Below are positions 1-8,025 of a stretch of DNA of 64,000 nt, piece by piece. Within the stretch, counting starts at the first letter, position 1. Every line of letters starts with the position of its first letter. Both the position numbers and the translations under genes were made by a program. The stretch spans positions 62,001-126,000 of the forward strand of contig DGTC01000002.1 in the NCBI GenBank assembly GCA_002394205.1, in the 5' to 3' direction. Under the pieces are notes generated by a model that saw only the letters and a program-made list of their open reading frames with translations, was not told the origin of the DNA and made no database searches. This DNA comes from Lachnospira sp. UBA4346 (GTDB taxonomy: Bacteria > Bacillota > Clostridia > Lachnospirales > Lachnospiraceae).

Positions 1-263
1 AGGATGAAATTGACAATGTCAAAGAACGCGTTGCACAATATATTGAAAAAATGGTTGTGGAAAGTGGTGTTGATATGGTATTTTTTATGATGACGAATAT
101 TATGAAAGAATCATCAGAAGTTATATGTGCCGGCAAGAGTGCAGAGTCGCTGCTTGCCAATGCATTTAATGTACAGGTGAACGATGGAGGTGCTGTTTTG
201 GAGAAAGTTGTATCCAGAAAGAAGCAGTTCTTCCCGGCAATTATGGAGACACTTCAACAGTAA
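1..263 (+). CDS. C-terminal end of a DHHA2-domain protein, probable manganese-dependent inorganic pyrophosphatase (5' truncated)
   Basis: The reading frame is open from the first bases of the window, so this is the tail of a gene that starts upstream. The visible ~87 residues resemble the end of a DHHA2 domain: a hydrophobic strand (VDMVFFMMTNIMKESSEV), then a glycine-rich turn with NDGGAVLEKVVSRKKQFFP, which is the usual C-terminal signature of family II (DHH/DHHA2) inorganic pyrophosphatases. These hydrolyse pyrophosphate in the cytoplasm. The catalytic DHH half lies outside the window, so the substrate cannot be confirmed. It ends 27 bp before the methionine aminopeptidase gene and may be co-transcribed with it. 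Confidence 0.7.
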   Translation, partial: DEIDNVKERVAQYIEKMVVESGVDMVFFMMTNIMKESSEVICAGKSAESLLANAFNVQVNDGGAVLEKVVSRKKQFFPAIMETLQQ

Positions 264-290
264 AATTAAGAAAAGAATCGAGGCAAAATT

Positions 291-1163
291 TTGAAAAAGT
301 TAAAAAGAGACGAATTATGCTGGTGTAAGAGTGGCAAGCATTATGGTGATTGTCACATGGCATTTGATAAGAAGTTAGATGTATTTCAGAAGAAATTTCA
401 CAAGGTACCACCGAGAAGTATTATTAAAAATGAAGAACAGTTACAGGGGATGCGTGAGAGCAGTAAGATTAACGTGGCTGTATTAGATTATGTGGCAGAA
501 CATATTCACGCTGGAATGACAACAGAGGAAATCGACCAGATGGTATATGAAAAGACAACAGCGATGGGTGGTATTCCGGCACCGCTTAATTATGAAGGAT
601 TTCCAAAGAGCGTGTGTACTTCTATTAATAATGAGGTATGCCACGGAATTCCGTCGAATGATATTATTCTTGCAGATGGTGATATTATCAATGTAGACTG
701 TTCTACGATTTTGAATGGATATTTTTCAGATTCATCAAGAATGTTTTGCATTGGCAATGTATCAGAAGAGAATCAGAAGTTGGTTCGTGTAGCGAAGGAA
801 TGTGTAGAATTAGGTCTTGCACAGGTTAAGCCATGGGGACATTTAGGGGATGTTGCACATGCGATTAACGAACATGCGAAGGCAAATGGATATACAGTTG
901 TAAGAGATGTCGGCGGACACGGAATCGGTTTGGAATTCCATGAAACACCATTTGTCAGTTATGTTATCAAGAAGGGAACCGGTATGGTAATGGCACCGGG
1001 GATGGTATTTACGATTGAGCCGATGATTAATGCCGGAACCTGTGAAATTTATGTAGACGATGATAACGGTTGGACAATCTACACAGATGATGACAAAATG
1101 TCAGCACAGTGGGAGATTATGGTTCTTGTTACGGAAGATGGTTACGAAGTGATGTCTTGGTAA
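291..1163 (+). CDS. map: Type I methionine aminopeptidase with N-terminal SEC-C zinc motif
   Basis: Removes the initiator methionine from nascent proteins. The 290-residue protein starts with a SEC-C-like zinc motif (CWCKSGKHYGDCH, residues ~10-22), a ribosome-linked extension seen in the longer class of bacterial MetAP. The pita-bread catalytic domain follows, with CHGIP (substrate His) and the five metal ligands visible: Asp in INVDCS, Asp in FSDSS, His in GGHGIG, Glu in TIEPM and Glu in QWEIM. The start is a TTG; no in-frame ATG upstream is needed and the SEC-C motif sits right at the N terminus. It follows the pyrophosphatase fragment closely and is convergent with cotJC, with a palindromic repeat between them. 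Confidence 0.95.
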   Translation: MKKLKRDELCWCKSGKHYGDCHMAFDKKLDVFQKKFHKVPPRSIIKNEEQLQGMRESSKINVAVLDYVAEHIHAGMTTEEIDQMVYEKTTAMGGIPAPLNYEGFPKSVCTSINNEVCHGIPSNDIILADGDIINVDCSTILNGYFSDSSRMFCIGNVSEENQKLVRVAKECVELGLAQVKPWGHLGDVAHAINEHAKANGYTVVRDVGGHGIGLEFHETPFVSYVIKKGTGMVMAPGMVFTIEPMINAGTCEIYVDDDNGWTIYTDDDKMSAQWEIMVLVTEDGYEVMSW

Positions 1164-1182
1164 GGGTGTTTTGAAGTCAAAA

Positions 1183-1398
1183 GGTTTGTGGCGATGCCGA
1201 AAGTAGCTACGCACCGGAGAATATACTGATGAAGTGAAACACAACAAGCAGGAAAATATTATTTGGATGCCTGCAACATGTTTGAGCCGCAGGTGAGTTT
1301 TGCAGGCACTCCCAATAATACTTCTTCCTACTTGCGTCAGTACGTTAAATTCTTCCGTCCATCTATCAGGCAGGGTTTCTCCACAAACCGAAACTTAC
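1183..1398. repeat. Dispersed palindromic repeat, copy A
   Basis: About 207 bp bounded by perfect 9-bp inverted ends (GGTTTGTGG at 1183-1191, CCACAAACC at 1381-1389). Inside is a long imperfect hairpin: arms 1249-1276 and 1300-1329 around a ~23-nt loop. The reverse complement of 36289-36494 matches it over its full length, roughly four-fifths identical by eye, with the hairpin core best conserved. Similarity to the remnant near 37.7 kb continues to about 1398, so the repeat end contains the TAA stop of cotJC. It may also serve as a terminator for the convergent map and cotJC genes. Confidence 0.85.
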
Positions 1399-2003
1399 TG
1401 GCAGCCCTTTTTATCAAATTCCGGATTGTACATATAGAAGTTCTTGTTGTCTAACTGATTCTGGATGATTGACAATCCTTCACCAAACCGCTGGAAATGA
1501 ACGATTTCTCTGGCTCTTAGAAATTTTAAAGGCTCTAATACATCCGGATCGTTGGTTAAGCGAATCAGATTGTCGTAGGTGGTACGTGCTTTCTGTTCGG
1601 CTGCCATGTCTTCAAACATATCTGTAATTGCATCACCTTTAGACTGAAATTCGCAGGCGTTAAATGGAATACCACCGGCAGCCTGCGGCCAGATACCTGC
1701 AGTATGGTCAACATAATAAGCTTCAAAAGGTGTGCCTTTGATCTGCTCCATCGAAAGATTTCTGGTAAGCTGATGAACCATAACACTGACCATTTCAAGG
1801 TGGTTTAGTTCTTCAGTGGCAATATCGGTTAACAGACCGGATACTTTGCGATAAGGCATGGAATAGCGTTGTGACAGATAGCGCATGGAAGCACCGGATT
1901 CGCCGTCAGGACCGCCGTATTGGCTAATAATCATTGCAGCCAGAGAAGGATTGGTATTCTTAATATGAATTGGATATTCCAGACGTTTTTCATAACCCCA
2001 CAT
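1395..2003 (-). CDS. cotJC: CotJC, manganese-catalase-like spore coat protein
   Basis: Spore-associated protein of the manganese catalase family, 202 residues. The diiron/dimanganese-type four-helix bundle is recognisable from Glu in DGESGASMRY, the Glu/His pair in TEELNHLEM, Glu in AAEQKARTTY and His in REIVHFQRF, matching the ligand pattern of manganese catalases. It is the last gene of cotJA-cotJB-cotJC, starting 1 bp after the cotJB stop codon. In B. subtilis the operon is transcribed in the mother cell by sigma-E. The stop codon lies at the very edge of the palindromic repeat copy A, so the extreme C terminus (KKGCQ) may have been shaped by that insertion. Confidence 0.93.
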   Translation of the reverse strand: MWGYEKRLEYPIHIKNTNPSLAAMIISQYGGPDGESGASMRYLSQRYSMPYRKVSGLLTDIATEELNHLEMVSVMVHQLTRNLSMEQIKGTPFEAYYVDHTAGIWPQAAGGIPFNACEFQSKGDAITDMFEDMAAEQKARTTYDNLIRLTNDPDVLEPLKFLRAREIVHFQRFGEGLSIIQNQLDNKNFYMYNPEFDKKGCQ

Positions 2004-2004
2004 A

Positions 2005-2385
2005 TTAACCCTCCATTTCCCATGGCATAGGTGTCATAACCCAAGACCAATAATTTTGATTTTCAACCTGATAACAGTCAAGTGGACCGTAATTTTGTTC
2101 ATAATATTCTTTATATTTCTGATATTGTTCTTTTGTTTGCGTGTAATAGTTCATTGCATCACGGTCGTCAGGATGCGTATCAAGAAACAGAATTGTCTCT
2201 GTCATTGCAAATCCTAATTCATAAATGTTTTGCATACATCTGTTTTTATCAATCTTCATATTACAAGACATCTTGTTATCATTCATTCCGTTATTATAAT
2301 TCGAATTCGAGCCGGTATTGTTTGGAGAACAGGACATGCCCATATTGCGTCCCATATTTTTATAGATTAATCTGGAATCATTCAT
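2005..2385 (-). CDS. cotJB: CotJB-type spore coat protein
   Basis: A 126-residue protein. The C-terminal ~85 residues carry the CotJB signature: a helical IYELGFAMTETILFLDTHPDD segment, a Tyr/Gln-rich YTQTKEQYQKYKEYYEQNYGPL stretch and a closing WSWVMTPMPWE. The N-terminal ~45 residues are low-complexity, rich in Asn, Met, Ser and Gly (GMNDNKMSCNMKI), and are not part of the family core. It overlaps the end of cotJA by four bases (ATGA), a translational-coupling arrangement, and is followed after one base by cotJC. Its role is in assembly of the CotJ coat complex during sporulation; no enzymatic activity is known. Confidence 0.9.
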   Translation of the reverse strand: MNDSRLIYKNMGRNMGMSCSPNNTGSNSNYNNGMNDNKMSCNMKIDKNRCMQNIYELGFAMTETILFLDTHPDDRDAMNYYTQTKEQYQKYKEYYEQNYGPLDCYQVENQNYWSWVMTPMPWEMEG

Positions 2386-2543
2386 GAGCGGGAACCTCCT
2401 TTAAAAGGTTTGTTGAGAGCTTCAAAGAGTGTTCCGCATTTGAGAGCTTTTTGTGGTTCGTAGATGTTTTTCCATTTCTGCCATGGAACATATCCCATTG
2501 CAACGACCTGCTCGTATGAACAGTTTGCACCTTGCATTGTCAT
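2382..2543 (-). CDS. cotJA: CotJA-type spore coat protein (53 residues)
   Basis: A short gene found by reading the minus strand upstream of cotJB. It encodes 53 residues beginning MTMQGANCSYEQ and containing the CotJA motif MGYVPWQKW, followed by EPQKALKCGTLFEALNKPF. Length and motif order match CotJA, which interacts with CotJC in the spore coat. The start codon at 2543-2541 is preceded by an AGGAG ribosome binding site, and the TGA stop overlaps the cotJB ATG. Its presence completes the cotJABC operon and supports the inference that the organism forms endospores. Confidence 0.92.
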   Translation of the reverse strand: MTMQGANCSYEQVVAMGYVPWQKWKNIYEPQKALKCGTLFEALNKPFKGGSRS

Positions 2544-2572
2544 ATGGATACTCCTAAATATTGTTCATAGTT

Positions 2573-2580
2573 ATTGTATG
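2573..2580 (-). promoter_or_regulatory. Sigma-E-like -10 box of the cotJABC operon
   Basis: On the minus strand the 8-mer CATACAAT lies 29 bp before the cotJA start codon. It is an exact match to the sigma-E -10 consensus known from B. subtilis (CATACAnT). No clear sigma-E -35 element is seen at the expected distance upstream, only an A/T-rich GTAACAAA stretch, so the assignment rests on the -10 box and on the sporulation role of the genes. Confidence 0.6.
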
Positions 2581-2673
2581 GTTTTTAACAAACTTTGTTA
2601 CACCATTCACAAATATCACAGAAAATGTGTTACAGAATATAATATATTGTAAAATCTTTTGTGGAGGAGCTGC

Positions 2674-3576
2674 ATGAGTAATAGTTCATTTGTGGATATT
2701 ACAATGCTTAGTCCAAATTGTAACAGTCCCAGAAATCAGCCAATTCGAAAGATTACGATTCATCATATGGCAGGGATATTAAGTGTACAGCGTTGTGGAG
2801 AAATTTTCTCAGATGCAAATCGTCAAGGTTCATCAAACTACGGAATTGATTCAGAAGGAAATGTAGGATTGTATGTTGATGAAGGAAACAGGGCGTGGAC
2901 ATCTTCAAACGCAGAAAATGATAATCAGGCGGTAACCATTGAAGTATCGAATTGTGAATATGGTGGTCAATGGGCAGTATCAGAAAAGGCATATGCAAAG
3001 TTAATTGATTTGTGTACGGATATCTGTATGCGAAATGGAATTGATCATCTTGAATATACAGGGGATGCTAGTGGAAATCTTACTATGCATAAGTTTTTTG
3101 CTGCGACGATGTGTCCGGGACCATATTTAGAAGCACGTTTCCCGGATATTGCGCAACAGGTTAATGAACGGCTGCAGAAAGGGGAAAATAATGCCAGTTC
3201 AATTCGTAATGAAAAGGAGGTGGAGCCGGATATGACACAGGAAGAAAAAGCGTTGTATACACAGTGTACATTTGTAGAATTGTTAGGTCGTCTGGCAGAC
3301 GAAAATGGTTTGAAAAACTACTGTGCGCAGATACCGGATGATGTGTCGTGGGAGGATGATTTAAGCAGCTATGTAGATGATAATATTCGAGCGTCAGAGG
3401 AGTATGCACAGTATCAGCGCCGACAGTATATTGATAAATGTTATCATTTACTGCTTGGCAGAGAACCGGATGAAAATGGTATTCATACGTATATGCAGTA
3501 TGCCAGATTTCGGGATATTTTTAAAAATATCTATCAATCGGAAGAAGCGCAGCAGTATCGAAATGCTGCAACATAG
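2674..3576 (+). CDS. N-acetylmuramoyl-L-alanine amidase (amidase_2 fold) with DUF4214 tail
   Basis: Predicted peptidoglycan amidase of 300 residues. The first ~165 residues form an amidase_2 (PGRP-like) domain: zinc ligand His in ITIHHMAG, a catalytic-region YGIDSEGNVGLYV, VTIEVSN, and the later zinc ligands in TMHKFF and CPGPYLE. After a linker the last ~100 residues resemble DUF4214 (YHLLLGREPDENGIHTYM preceded by a weaker copy, CTFVELLGRLADENGLKNY). No signal peptide is visible. The ATG at 2674 is chosen because GGAGGAG lies 5-10 bp upstream and inside any longer reading. It is divergent from cotJA, which suggests but does not prove a sporulation or germination role. Confidence 0.88.
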   Translation: MSNSSFVDITMLSPNCNSPRNQPIRKITIHHMAGILSVQRCGEIFSDANRQGSSNYGIDSEGNVGLYVDEGNRAWTSSNAENDNQAVTIEVSNCEYGGQWAVSEKAYAKLIDLCTDICMRNGIDHLEYTGDASGNLTMHKFFAATMCPGPYLEARFPDIAQQVNERLQKGENNASSIRNEKEVEPDMTQEEKALYTQCTFVELLGRLADENGLKNYCAQIPDDVSWEDDLSSYVDDNIRASEEYAQYQRRQYIDKCYHLLLGREPDENGIHTYMQYARFRDIFKNIYQSEEAQQYRNAAT

Positions 3577-3715
3577 AGTAAATGTAAGCAAACTGTTATA
3601 CAAAAAGAGTTTACAGTAACGCAAAAATATAGGTTCTGGTGCGAAAAGATGTTGTAATGTCACAGACAGAAATAAATGATACATTTTTTGGCACTGGAAT
3701 TCCATTTGTTACTGC

Positions 3716-3744
3716 TTGAGAAAGCTTGTGTTTTATTGTATGAT
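3716..3744 (+). promoter_or_regulatory. Sigma-A-like promoter for the DUF6062 gene
   Basis: TTGAGA (3716-3721), a 17-bp spacer and TATGAT (3739-3744) lie about 40 bp before the start codon of the next gene. Confidence 0.55.
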
Positions 3745-3782
3745 GAAAATATTCTGAAATAAAGAAAATAGAAAGTTGAGAA

Positions 3783-4505
3783 ATGATGAAAGAGAAAATA
3801 TATACCATTCCCGTAAATGATGCATTCGATAAAGAAAGCGAATGTCCTGTGTGTTCAATGAAGTATGTATTGGAACAGGAGGCTGTTGCATATGTAATGG
3901 GACCGAGTTATATGGAAGATGATATGCGGGCGATGACGGATGAAATGGGATTTTGTGAGAAGCATTTACAGGCTGTATATAATATGGAGAATCGTCTGGG
4001 GTTTGCATTGGTAATGAAGACACATTTGGATAAAGTTATCTCAGAAATAGAAAAACGCAGTGTAGAACCGGCAAAGGGAAAGCTGTTTCAGAAAAAGATT
4101 GAACGGCCGGAAGTGAATACATATATCGAAGAACTAAATCAGAAATGTTATGTGTGCAACAAGGTATCTGCAACGATGGAGCGTTATCTGGATACGATTT
4201 TGTATTTGTATAAGACAGAGGAAGTATTTCGGGAAAAATATCATGCCAGCAAGGGTTTTTGTACAAGTCATTATGCGGATTTGATTGCACGTGGAAATGA
4301 GAAGCTGTCAGGAACTGTAAAGACGAATTTTTTGGAGGAAACCCAGCGGTTATATTTGGATAATATGAAACGTGTCAGAGATGATGTGGCGTGGTTTATT
4401 AATAAATTTGATTATAAATACGCCAAAGAACCCTGGTACAATGCCAAAGATTCACTTGTCAGGGCAATGACAAAGGATAATTCGATTTTAGAAGAAGAAT
4501 CATAA
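3783..4505 (+). CDS. DUF6062 family protein with paired cysteine motifs
   Basis: A 240-residue cytoplasmic protein that I place in DUF6062 from its opening (KEKIYTIPVNDAFD) and from MGPSYMEDDMR. It has two zinc-finger-like halves: CPVCSMKY near residue 20 followed by GFCEKHL, and CYVCNKV near residue 121 followed by GFCTSHY. The repeated CxxC plus Cys-xx-His arrangement suggests two metal-binding knuckles and an internal duplication. No membrane segment, signal peptide or catalytic motif is visible and the function is unknown. Two adjacent ATG codons (3783 and 3786) are possible starts and no strong ribosome binding site separates them. Confidence 0.75.
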   Translation: MMKEKIYTIPVNDAFDKESECPVCSMKYVLEQEAVAYVMGPSYMEDDMRAMTDEMGFCEKHLQAVYNMENRLGFALVMKTHLDKVISEIEKRSVEPAKGKLFQKKIERPEVNTYIEELNQKCYVCNKVSATMERYLDTILYLYKTEEVFREKYHASKGFCTSHYADLIARGNEKLSGTVKTNFLEETQRLYLDNMKRVRDDVAWFINKFDYKYAKEPWYNAKDSLVRAMTKDNSILEEES

Positions 4506-4647
4506 GGGTTGATACTTGATGATTGTTAAAAAAATAACAAAATAACAAAAAAATAAGTTGATAAAATTTGGATAATAGCTGTTATGACAGCGATATGTTT
4601 ATCAATCATAGGATATGAAAGCAAGTACTTTAGAAGGAACGAAAAAG

Positions 4648-5532
4648 ATGCAGATAATACAATCAGGAGAAGATATTTTACTGCGGGATGTAAGAAATTT
4701 TGATATTACACAAACATTAGAATGTGGGCAGTGTTTTCATTTTGTGAAACTTGATACACGGGAATATGCGGTAGTGGCGTATCAGCGGTTGCTGCATATC
4801 AAACAGACAGAGCAAGAAGTTATATTTTATCATACAACAGAGCAGGAATATGATCAGATATGGAAATCGTATTTTGATTTGGAGCGAGATTATGAGAAGA
4901 TTCAGCAGATTTTGCTTGCACGGGATGACCGGTTACAGGATGCAATTGGGAAGATGGCAGGCGTTCGTATTTTGCAGCAGGACTTTTTTGAAACATTGAT
5001 TTCGTTTATTATTTCACAAAATAAGCAGATTCCGCATATCAAACAGATTGTTGCAGCGATTTCGAAGGAATATGGAACGTATTTAGGGGAAATGAATGGA
5101 CAGGTATTTTATGCATTTCCAACCGTTGCACAACTGTCAGCAGTGTCAGAAGAACAGTTAAGAGCCTGCAAGGTCGGATTTCGTGCGCCTTATATTATGG
5201 ATGCAGTTGCAAAAGTTGCAGAAGGAGCGATTTCTGAGCAGCAGCTTCAGACACAGTCAGATGAGGTCTGCATGCAGACCTTGCAGCAGATTAAAGGTGT
5301 AGGCAGTAAAGTTGCGAACTGCGTGGCACTGTTTGGACTTGCAAAAAGAAGCGCATTTCCTGTGGATGTCTGGATTAAACGTATTATGGAGACATTATAT
5401 TTTGATGGAAATGAAACGAATGTCAGCACAATAGAACGATTTGCCAAGGAACATTTTGGAAAGCTCGGAGGGTATGCACAACAGTATTTGTTTTATTATG
5501 GCAAGACGACGGGAATCGGAGTGAAAAAATAA
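4648..5532 (+). CDS. OGG1-type 8-oxoguanine DNA glycosylase / AP lyase
   Basis: Base-excision repair enzyme that should remove 8-oxoguanine opposite C. The 294-residue protein has the OGG N-terminal domain (TLECGQCFHF), the helix-rich ETLISFIISQNKQIPHI segment, and a helix-hairpin-helix with the catalytic lysine (KGVGSKVANCVALF) followed by the catalytic Asp in FPVDVWIKR. An ATG at 4615 is in frame, but the ATG at 4648 has AAGGAA about 8 bp upstream and gives the normal family N terminus. DNA-3-methyladenine glycosylase of the same superfamily is the alternative, but ECGQCF and PVDVW favour OGG. Confidence 0.88.
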   Translation: MQIIQSGEDILLRDVRNFDITQTLECGQCFHFVKLDTREYAVVAYQRLLHIKQTEQEVIFYHTTEQEYDQIWKSYFDLERDYEKIQQILLARDDRLQDAIGKMAGVRILQQDFFETLISFIISQNKQIPHIKQIVAAISKEYGTYLGEMNGQVFYAFPTVAQLSAVSEEQLRACKVGFRAPYIMDAVAKVAEGAISEQQLQTQSDEVCMQTLQQIKGVGSKVANCVALFGLAKRSAFPVDVWIKRIMETLYFDGNETNVSTIERFAKEHFGKLGGYAQQYLFYYGKTTGIGVKK

Positions 5533-5538
5533 ATGATA

Positions 5539-5594
5539 CTGTTTGATAAGAAAACGAATGAAATAAAGAAATACAGGAAAATATTATCAAACAG
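5539..5594. repeat. Perfect 11-bp inverted repeat with a wide loop
   Basis: CTGTTTGATAA at 5539-5549 pairs with TTATCAAACAG at 5584-5594 across a 34-base A-rich loop, right after the glycosylase stop codon. It is not followed by a T run, so it is a poor terminator; its role is unclear. Confidence 0.5.
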
Positions 5595-5646
5595 AGGATA
5601 TGACAGGGAATAAAAAGAAAAATACAGAATATATTTAAAATAGCAG

Positions 5647-5675
5647 TTGACAAATAAAGGTCAGAGTGCTATTTT
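5647..5675 (+). promoter_or_regulatory. Sigma-A promoter of groES-groEL
   Basis: Consensus TTGACA (5647-5652), a 17-bp spacer and TATTTT (5670-5675). The predicted transcription start falls just before the CIRCE operator. Confidence 0.85.
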
Positions 5676-5688
5676 ATTTGTAACGATG

Positions 5689-5715
5689 TTAGCACTCATA
5701 CAAAAAGAGTGCTAA
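5689..5715. promoter_or_regulatory. CIRCE operator (HrcA binding site)
   Basis: A perfect match to the CIRCE element: TTAGCACTC, nine bases, GAGTGCTAA. It overlaps or immediately follows the predicted start of the groESL transcript. HrcA is known to bind this operator and repress chaperonin transcription until heat stress, so groES-groEL is inferred to be HrcA-controlled here. Confidence 0.97.
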
Positions 5716-5784
5716 CAAATACAAATAGAGAATGAAAGGGCTGCCAAGAAACATACATGATGTGACAGCGGAATGGAGGATTAT

Positions 5785-6069
5785 ATGAAGTTAGTACCAT
5801 TAGGAGACAGAGTCGTAATTAAGGCGTTGGTTGCAGAAGAGACAACAAAGTCAGGAATTGTTTTACCGGGACAGGCAAAGGAAAAGCCACAGCAGGCAGA
5901 AGTTATTGCAGTAGGACCTGGCGGAATGGTTGATGGCAAGGAAGTTAAGATGCAGGTTAAGGCAGGCGATAAGATTATATATTCAAAGTATTCTGGAACA
6001 GAAGTAAAACTTGATGAAGAAGATTTAATCATTGTTAAGCAGTCAGATATTTTGGCAATTATTGAATAA
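5785..6069 (+). CDS. groES: GroES co-chaperonin
   Basis: The 10-kDa lid of the GroEL folding chamber, 94 residues. MKLVPLGDRVVIK at the N terminus, the mobile-loop region (EETTKSGIVLPGQAKEKPQ) and the C-terminal KLDEEDLIIVKQSDILAIIE are typical. The ATG at 5785 is chosen because GGAGG lies five bases upstream; an in-frame ATG at 5773 would put that site inside the gene. Transcribed with groEL behind the promoter and CIRCE element. Confidence 0.97.
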   Translation: MKLVPLGDRVVIKALVAEETTKSGIVLPGQAKEKPQQAEVIAVGPGGMVDGKEVKMQVKAGDKIIYSKYSGTEVKLDEEDLIIVKQSDILAIIE

Positions 6070-6178
6070 TGAAAAAAGAGCAGAATGAATGTTAAAAAAT
6101 ATTCGATGCGTGTTCTTTATGGATAGATGATTAGAGCAAAATAGATTATTAGAATAATAAATGGAGGAAATGAGCATT

Positions 6179-7804
6179 ATGGCAAAAGAAATTAAATATG
6201 GTATTGAAGCTAGAAAAGCATTAGAAGAAGGCGTAAACAAGTTAGCAAATACAGTACGTGTAACAATCGGACCTAAGGGAAGAAATGTTGTACTTGATAA
6301 GTCTTATGGCGCACCATTAATCACAAACGACGGTGTTACAATTGCAAAGGATATCGAATTAGAAGATGCATTTGAAAATATGGGTGCACAGCTTGTAAAG
6401 GAAGTTGCTACAAAGACAAATGATGTGGCAGGTGATGGTACAACAACAGCAACAGTTCTTGCACAGGCAATGATTAATGCAGGTATGAAGAACTTAGCAG
6501 CAGGTGCAAACCCTATCGTATTAAGAAGAGGTATGAAGAAGGCTACGGATTGTGCTGTTGAAGCCATTGCAAAGATGAGCCAGAAGGTTAACGGCAAAGA
6601 TCAGATTGCAAAGGTTGCTTCTATTTCAGCCGGTGATGCAGAAGTAGGTCAGCTTGTTGCAGATGCAATGGAAAAGGTTTCTAACGATGGTGTTATCACA
6701 ATCGAAGAATCTAAGACAATGAAGACAGAGTTAGACCTTGTTGAAGGTATGCAGTTTGACAGAGGTTATATCTCAGCTTATATGGCGACAGATATGGACA
6801 AGATGGAAGCAAATCTTGATAATCCATACATCTTAATTACAGATAAGAAGATTTCAAATATTCAGGAAATCCTTCCAGTATTAGAGCAGATTGTACAAAA
6901 TGGTGCAAAGTTATTAATTATTGCTGAGGATATCGAAGGGGAAGCTCTTACAACATTAATCGTAAATAAGTTAAGAGGAACATTCAATGTTGTTGGTGTT
7001 AAGGCTCCGGGATATGGCGACAGACGTAAGGAAATGTTAAAGGATATTGCAATTCTTACAGGTGGTCAGGTAATTTCAGAAGAACTTGGACTGGAATTAA
7101 AGGATACAACAATCGATATGCTCGGTCGTGCTAAGTCTGTTAAGGTTCAGAAGGAAAATACAGTTATCGTTGATGGTGAAGGAAATAAGGAAGATATTGA
7201 TGCAAGAGTTGCTCAGATTCGTGCACAGCTTGAAGAGACAACATCTGACTTCGATAGAGAAAAGTTACAGGAAAGACTTGCTAAGTTAGCAGGCGGAGTT
7301 GCTGTTATCCGTGTTGGTGCTGCGACAGAAACAGAAATGAAAGAAGCAAAACTTCGTATGGAAGATGCATTGAATGCAACAAGAGCAGCCGTTGAAGAAG
7401 GTGTTATTTCAGGTGGTGGTTCTGCATATATCCATGCATCTAAGGAAGTTGCAAAACTTGCTGAAACACTTACAGGTGATGAAAAGACTGGTGCAGAAAT
7501 CATCTTAAAGGCACTCGAAGCTCCATTGTTCCATATCTCAGCAAATGCTGGTCTTGAAGGTGCAGTAATTATCAACAAGGTAAGAGAATCAGAAGTAGGG
7601 GTTGGATTCGATGCTTATAACGCAGAATATGTCAACATGATTGAAGCAGGTATCCTTGATCCTGCAAAAGTTACAAGAAGTGCTTTACAGAATGCGACAA
7701 GCGTTGCTTCAACACTTCTTACAACAGAATCTGTTGTTGCAAATATTAAGGAAGATGTTCCAGCTATGCCGGCAGGTGGTGCAGGCGGAATGGGAATGAT
7801 GTAA
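6179..7804 (+). CDS. groEL: GroEL chaperonin
   Basis: The 60-kDa ATP-dependent folding chamber, 541 residues, normal length. Visible hallmarks are MAKEIKYG, the ATP-site GDGTTTATVLA, the KAPGYGDRRKEML segment of the apical domain, the EEGVISGGGSAY signature and the flexible Gly-Gly-Met tail. Of three in-frame ATGs (6161, 6170, 6179) the last gives the standard N terminus and has GGAGGA 11 bases upstream, while the second would leave almost no spacing. It lies 109 bp after groES and ends just before a strong terminator. Confidence 0.98.
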   Translation: MAKEIKYGIEARKALEEGVNKLANTVRVTIGPKGRNVVLDKSYGAPLITNDGVTIAKDIELEDAFENMGAQLVKEVATKTNDVAGDGTTTATVLAQAMINAGMKNLAAGANPIVLRRGMKKATDCAVEAIAKMSQKVNGKDQIAKVASISAGDAEVGQLVADAMEKVSNDGVITIEESKTMKTELDLVEGMQFDRGYISAYMATDMDKMEANLDNPYILITDKKISNIQEILPVLEQIVQNGAKLLIIAEDIEGEALTTLIVNKLRGTFNVVGVKAPGYGDRRKEMLKDIAILTGGQVISEELGLELKDTTIDMLGRAKSVKVQKENTVIVDGEGNKEDIDARVAQIRAQLEETTSDFDREKLQERLAKLAGGVAVIRVGAATETEMKEAKLRMEDALNATRAAVEEGVISGGGSAYIHASKEVAKLAETLTGDEKTGAEIILKALEAPLFHISANAGLEGAVIINKVRESEVGVGFDAYNAEYVNMIEAGILDPAKVTRSALQNATSVASTLLTTESVVANIKEDVPAMPAGGAGGMGMM

Positions 7805-7855
7805 TTCCTGAGTTTAGAAATGGCAAAAATTTAGTCAGTAAAATATAATGAAAAG

Positions 7856-7893
7856 GCTATCAATATGTGGTATAATCATATTGATAGCTTTTT
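7856..7893 (+). terminator. Rho-independent terminator after groEL
   Basis: Perfect 12-bp stem (GCTATCAATATG / CATATTGATAGC) with a 9-base loop, followed by five T residues. Confidence 0.9.
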
Positions 7894-8025
7894 GCTTTAT
7901 AAGAAATGGCTTCGTATTTTATAAAATTATAATATTTATTACAACTACAATTTCTGTGTTGTGTGATAAAATAAAACAGACAGGTTATACTGTCATGAAA
8001 ATAGATAAATAGCAATAGAAGAAAG

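Noticed and set aside
1263..1454. Plus-strand frame of 63 codons between map and cotJC
   Set aside because: It lies in the palindromic repeat and overlaps the 3' end of cotJC, without a ribosome binding site.
5661..5675. A second, partial CIRCE (AGAGTGCTA) near 5664
   Set aside because: Only one arm is present and it overlaps the -10 region; the full operator is 5689-5715.
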